Shown here: piece by piece, positions 7,557 to 11,186 of the stretch | Layout: every line of letters begins with the position of its first letter | How positions within the stretch are numbered: the stretch's first letter is position 1 | Source of the DNA: Spirogloea muscicola | Lineage: Eukaryota; Streptophyta; Zygnematophyceae; Spirogloeales; Spirogloeaceae | NCBI GenBank assembly: GCA_009602725.1 | Contig: WELB01000038.1 | Span: forward strand, 805,317 to 816,502 | Reading direction: 5' to 3' | Length of the DNA stretch: 11,186 nt | Program-made: the position numbers and the translations under genes | The notes under the pieces: model-generated | Told to the model about the DNA's origin: nothing | The model's database searches: none | What the model saw: the letters and a program-made list of their open reading frames with translations, nothing else

Positions 7557-8944
7557 ATGGCCAGGCCCCGCGCCGCCGCGCTGCTCGCCGCCGTCGTCGT
7601 CGCCGCTCTCGCCGCAGCTCCGCCGGCAGGTGCTCAACAAGGCCAGCCCTTGTGTGCGTGACGCTGCGTCGTCGGCTCGTCGGCTCGCCTTTCCACAGGG
7701 CTCGCTTGTCACAATGCCCGATCGGTGGGAACGAAAGCCCGAGGCCTTCTGTTCTGGAGCCACCAATGGCGGATCGCCGGGGCTCCTCTGCAGCAGGACT
7801 GACCCGTGAGCGTCCCTGGCTGCAGACGCGGACGTCACGGTCCCGTGGTTCCTCGGCGTGTCCCAGTCCGACGCCAGCCCGACGATCACTGCCGGGGAGA
7901 CTGTGACGTGGATGTGGACTGACAACAAGCCCCATGCCGTCCAGGGTTCGTGCATACCGACTCACTCCAGACGCTGCTAACGGCACAGCCGAAGCACTGC
8001 CCGGCCCCTGTTCCTGCTCGCAAGTCGTGACCTTGCTGATGCTAGACTGCGGCCTGATAATCGCTGGGCCGCCTGCAGCTGTATGTTGCGATCGAGCATC
8101 CTGCAGGGCGGAGGACTTGCAAGACGAGCCTCTGCGAGTGACGAGGCGTTCTTATCTGCCCATTGTCCTTGAGCGTGCAGGGGACACTAGTGGAGCCGCC
8201 AACGGCTTGTTTACTGGCCAGGGGGCAGACAGCCAGTTTGTAGCAAGTCAGGGGTTCACCTTCAACTTCACGTTCAGAGATGCGGGGACGTTCCCCTACC
8301 ACTGCTTCATCCACTCGAGCCAGATGATTGGAACCATCACGGTGACCGGTGGTAAGTCGCCTCTGTCGGTGCCTCTACGTGCGTGCTTGTGCACCATCTT
8401 GTCAATCTGATCGGCGTAGGACCACTGTATGGCATCTGCAGCTTCAATTTATGACCAGTGATGGCTTGCTAGATGCTCTCATGCTGCATGACGCACCAGA
8501 GAGGCCTACAGCTTCCTCCTCTCCTGCCCGTATTACTCGAGCGGGGCTCGCTGACCCTTTGTTTCGTGCATGGCAACGCACTGTGACCTGACCGCTCATG
8601 CCCAATGCTGCTGTCTTCTGACAGCCGCCTCTGCGCCCACGACGACCACCGCTTCCCCACCTCCAGTCGCTGCATCGCCCCCGCCAGTCACTGAAGCACC
8701 TCCACCAGCAGCCGCTTCCCCTCCACCGGATGCTGCGTCCCCTCCCCCTACCCCGGTTGCTGCGGCGTCGCCCCCTCCAGCTTCCTCCTCCCCACCCCCA
8801 GCTGCATCCACTTCGCCACCCATGGCAACCTCGCCACCGCCTCCTTCTGCTGCCACAAGCATCCTTCCCTCGGGCTTCAGCGCGACGAGCTTGGGGTTCA
8901 TCTTACTGGCTGGCTTGGTCATGCATGCTTCGTTGTACATCTGA
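7557..8944 (+). CDS. Secreted cupredoxin-domain protein with SPPP-rich stalk and GPI-like tail
   Basis: The ATG sits in a good initiation context (GCCACGATGG) and opens a signal peptide (residues 2-24, Ala/Val/Leu-rich). Exons are 7557-7629, 7826-7945, 8181-8351 and 8625-8944, all joined in phase 1, giving 227 residues. Exon 1 could instead end at 7653 (donor GTGCGT, also phase 1, 235 residues). Residues 27-121 are a single cupredoxin fold: TITAGETVTWMW, the first copper ligand His61 (DNKPHAVQ), then FRDAGTFPYHCFIHSSQM giving Cys106, His109 and Met113, and GTITVTG. Residues 124-200 are a Ser-Pro-Pro-Pro stalk, a likely O-glycosylated hydroxyproline region. The last 27 residues form a hydrophobic tail (LGFILLAGLVMHASLYI) fitting a GPI-attachment signal. 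One N-glycosylation sequon (NFT) is present. It probably binds copper at the cell surface for electron transfer or wall chemistry; the exact role is unknown. The layout recalls plant phytocyanin/early-nodulin-like proteins, but the copper domain lacks their usual pair of cysteines. Confidence 0.88.
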
Positions 8945-9102
8945 TCGGCCCATCCCGTTCATGACAGTCGGTACACGCAGGGCAAGGTCAGCGCCATCAA
9001 ACAGCTGAGCATCAATAGCACAGGCGTTCTCAGAGCATGAACGTTAGTACATCCTGAGATCTCTGGTAGATCACGTGGAGCATTGGATAAGTAGTATTAC
9101 TG

Positions 9103-9107
9103 TGTAA
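9103..9107 (+). terminator. Candidate TGTAA polyadenylation signal for the cupredoxin gene
   Basis: TGTAA lies about 160 bases after the cupredoxin stop codon. In chlorophytes this pentamer is the main poly(A) signal, usually 10-20 bases before the cleavage site. The sequence is short, so position after the stop is the main support. Confidence 0.5.
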
Positions 9108-9926
9108 GCTGCAAGCTCAGACTCTGTCAGGCCTGGGAATGAACCACCTGACGTCTTCTGGCATGTCAGACTCATGCGTCTCATGTTGGTCAACTCCTAA
9201 AGTATCCTGGATACTGTGGCAATAGAGCTTTCATCAGATGGCTGCGCAGATAGCTATGCAGTTGCACATTGCACCTCAATAGGCGTGATCCACAAGCTAG
9301 AACTATTTTCTGTTTCTACTCCAACTGTTCCGAATCTTAGTCAATTGTTTGAAGACATCAGGACATCCACCAGCCACGCACAACTTACTGTTTCTATATT
9401 TCTGAAAATTAAGAGCAGGAAATTCTGTGTTATCAGGATTTAAATTGTCATGCTCCAAGGACACGTGCCACTCCGCTTCCTAAATCCCCCCCTTATTTCC
9501 TCCTCTGCATGGACACTATCGATGGATATTGCGGTGGACCCAGCCACACATAACCGAGGAGATTGCATGACGGACACTGTACTGACTTGCAAGTATCTTC
9601 ACCGAATTCAGGCTGATGTCAAACTGCTATTGCAAGCCATTACCATGTGGTTGGCATAAGCGCTTTGGCAAAAGATGCACTTGAGAGAAGGGAAGAGCAT
9701 ATTCTGAGATGTGAACTGTGCTGAACGAATTTCTTGCCAGGGACAGTAGCCCAACACACGCCCCCACCATTCAGCATCTCACCCTTGTGTAAGATATTGC
9801 AACATTGAGAAGGTTACATGGTGTTATAGTCAGGCGAATCCTGATTGGCCATCAACTCAACTGTACCTTAAAAAGGTGGGGGATGGGTAACTTGTAGAAA
9901 GGTATGATATACAAATCTGTCTTAGA

Positions 9927-9931
9927 TTACA
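9927..9931 (-). terminator. Candidate TGTAA polyadenylation signal for the minus-strand gene
   Basis: TTACA on the plus strand reads TGTAA on the minus strand, about 330 bases after the stop codon at 10261-10263. It is the first such motif found downstream in that direction. A 3' UTR of this length is common in green algae. Confidence 0.3.
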
Positions 9932-10260
9932 ATAGAAGCAGGTGTACAGACAGATGGCATCAAGACAATCTGTCAATGACTGCTAAATCTAACATCATAA
10001 GGAGCATGATACTATGTAAGTAGCCACTGAATGTCACAACCCTCAGAAACGAGCGCGAGGTGCAAGTGTACTTAGTATACATTCAGAAAGAGAAAGTCGT
10101 CATTGCTTGCTTCATCACACTGAAGACATCGACCATCACCAGTTGCTTGAAAAAGGAGACATCATCCCCGTACAGTAAAGCCAATACATGAGCTTGGCAA
10201 GGACCTTGGGTCCAGGGCCAGTCAAAAATAGTAGAATATGTTGCTCAGCAGCCCGCTAGT

Positions 10261-11186
10261 TTATGGGCTACCGAAAAATATGTATTCATTGTCGCTGCTA
10301 GCTGAGAAGATGATATCAAAGACAATGGCTGCGAAGAAGACAAGCCGGCTCAGAAGTGAGCCGGCTGCAATGAGCCACCGCCGCGCCACATGTACGATGT
10401 TCTTCGACTTGTATTCAAACGGCAGAAGCTCCAAGACAAGTATCAGGATCCAAGCCAGGGCCGCCACAAGAGCCGCTGCGCCAGCACAAGCAACAGTAAA
10501 ACATCAGACATTGATCATAACTGAAGCATGTAGGCTGTTGCCAAAGAAGCACCAGATGGACGAGGGACAATAGAAAATGCAGCACCTATGAAGACATGCG
10601 CCTGCATTCACACAAAGCGGGGCCAGTCGCACAACGAAGGCCATGCACTCAGGAATGTGTCCTCACCGAAAACTCGGCTCTCCTCGAACAGATCGTCAGC
10701 TTCGTCGGCAACCATGACAATGTCGTCCACAAACAGGCGGTCATAGAAGGCGTCCCAGGACTTGCGCACGCCATCCTGGACGGCAGCCAGAAGCTGCTCC
10801 CGCGCACTCCTGGAGCGCCAGAGAGCACGTCCGGTCTCGCGGTCGGTGATGCGGACGGTCACGTACGCCACCTTTGGGGAGGACGCAGGCAGCAGCAGCG
10901 GCAGTGTGGAGGAGCTGCAGGCGGCGCCCAGCTCGGTGGCGGCGGACGTATCATCCTTGCTGCTGCGCTGCTGCTGCAGCTTGCGGAGGAGCGAGTCGTC
11001 ATTGCAGTAGGCGTGCAGGAAGGCCTCAATCGGCGGCAGGCGGGCGATCGGCGGTTGCCCAGAGGGCGGCGCGAGCACCAGGACGAGCCCGGGCTCGCCG
11101 CAGCGGCCCCTGCAGCATCCTCCAGCCCTGCCCGCCCTGCGCGCCTTGCTCAGGCGCCGGCCTCGCGCCCGGCGGCCGGCCCGCCG
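10261..11186 (-). CDS. Unrecognised protein with two C-terminal membrane helices, 5'-truncated
   Basis: Two exons are visible: 11186-10667 and 10475-10261, with a 191-base intron (GTGAGG...GCGCAG) that joins in phase 1 and keeps the frame (ESRVF-AALVAALAW). About 244 residues result. The first 33 or so, Arg/Gly-rich, are doubtful and may be intron, since CTGCAG at 11115-11110 could be an acceptor. Next comes a soluble part with VLVLAPPSGQPPIARLPPIE, a low-complexity Ser/Ala stretch, a strand-like AYVTVRITDRETGRALW and a charged helical region (SWDAFYDRLFVDDIVMV, then EADDLFEES). Helix 1 is ALVAALAWILILVLELL; a basic loop (EYKSKNIVHVARRW) follows; helix 2 is LIAAGSLLSRLVFFAAIVFD; the tail ends YIFFGSP. 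No start codon is visible, so the gene begins upstream on the minus strand. I do not recognise the family. It is convergent with the cupredoxin gene. That it is a real spliced gene is fairly sure from the frame-preserving intron. Confidence 0.7.

Larger units (their letters stand above)
8945..10260. other. Spacer between convergent genes, no gene seen
   Basis: This stretch is clearly richer in A and T than the flanking exons and holds the 3' UTRs of the cupredoxin gene (plus) and the membrane-protein gene (minus). Short open frames at 9216-9443 and 9450-9659 have no recognisable domain, unbiased codon use and no clear splice links. No tRNA-like fold was noticed on reading. Confidence 0.5.

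Noticed and set aside
8596-8940. Minus-strand Gly/Ala/Glu-rich open frame
   Set aside because: It is the exact antisense of the SPPP-coding exon; repetitive codons leave the other strand open.
9216-9659. Two short plus-strand open frames in the AT-rich spacer
   Set aside because: There is no recognisable domain, no codon bias like that of the flanking genes, and one begins at a non-ATG codon or lacks context for a start.
10762-11010. Plus-strand Ser/Arg-rich open frame
   Set aside because: It is antisense to the minus-strand membrane-protein exon, which has a frame-preserving intron and better protein character.

Overview
The window looks like nuclear DNA of a green alga, most likely a chlorophyte. 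The genes are GC-rich and broken by many short introns. One gene encodes a eukaryote-type glutaminyl-tRNA synthetase, another a secreted protein with the Ser-Pro-Pro-Pro repeats common in algal wall glycoproteins. A TGTAA motif, the usual green algal poly(A) signal, lies about 160 bases after one stop codon. The genus cannot be named from this alone. There is no sign of bacterial operons.

Layout. (1) About 147-4930, plus strand: the 3' part of a glutaminyl-tRNA synthetase gene, 17 visible exons, 5' end missing because the window starts inside it. (2) 4931-7556: about 2.6 kb with no confident gene, holding G-rich tracts, a pair of G-boxes with a CCAAT box, a 72-bp near-perfect inverted repeat and several related short repeats. 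(3) 7557-8944, plus strand: a four-exon gene for a secreted cupredoxin (type I copper) domain with a Pro-rich stalk and a C-terminal hydrophobic tail that resembles a GPI-anchor signal. (4) 8945-10260: AT-richer spacer between convergent genes, with a likely poly(A) signal for the cupredoxin and no convincing gene. (5) 10261-11186, minus strand: the 3' part of an unrecognised gene ending in two predicted membrane helices; its 5' end is outside the window.

The three genes show no shared pathway: one is translation housekeeping, one probably a cell-surface copper protein, one an unknown membrane protein. The points most worth following are the cupredoxin chimera with its unusual copper loop, the inverted-repeat cluster just upstream of it, and the non-canonical splice donors of the synthetase gene. 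Exon boundaries were read by hand from splice signals, frame continuity and remembered family sequence; no alignment was run.
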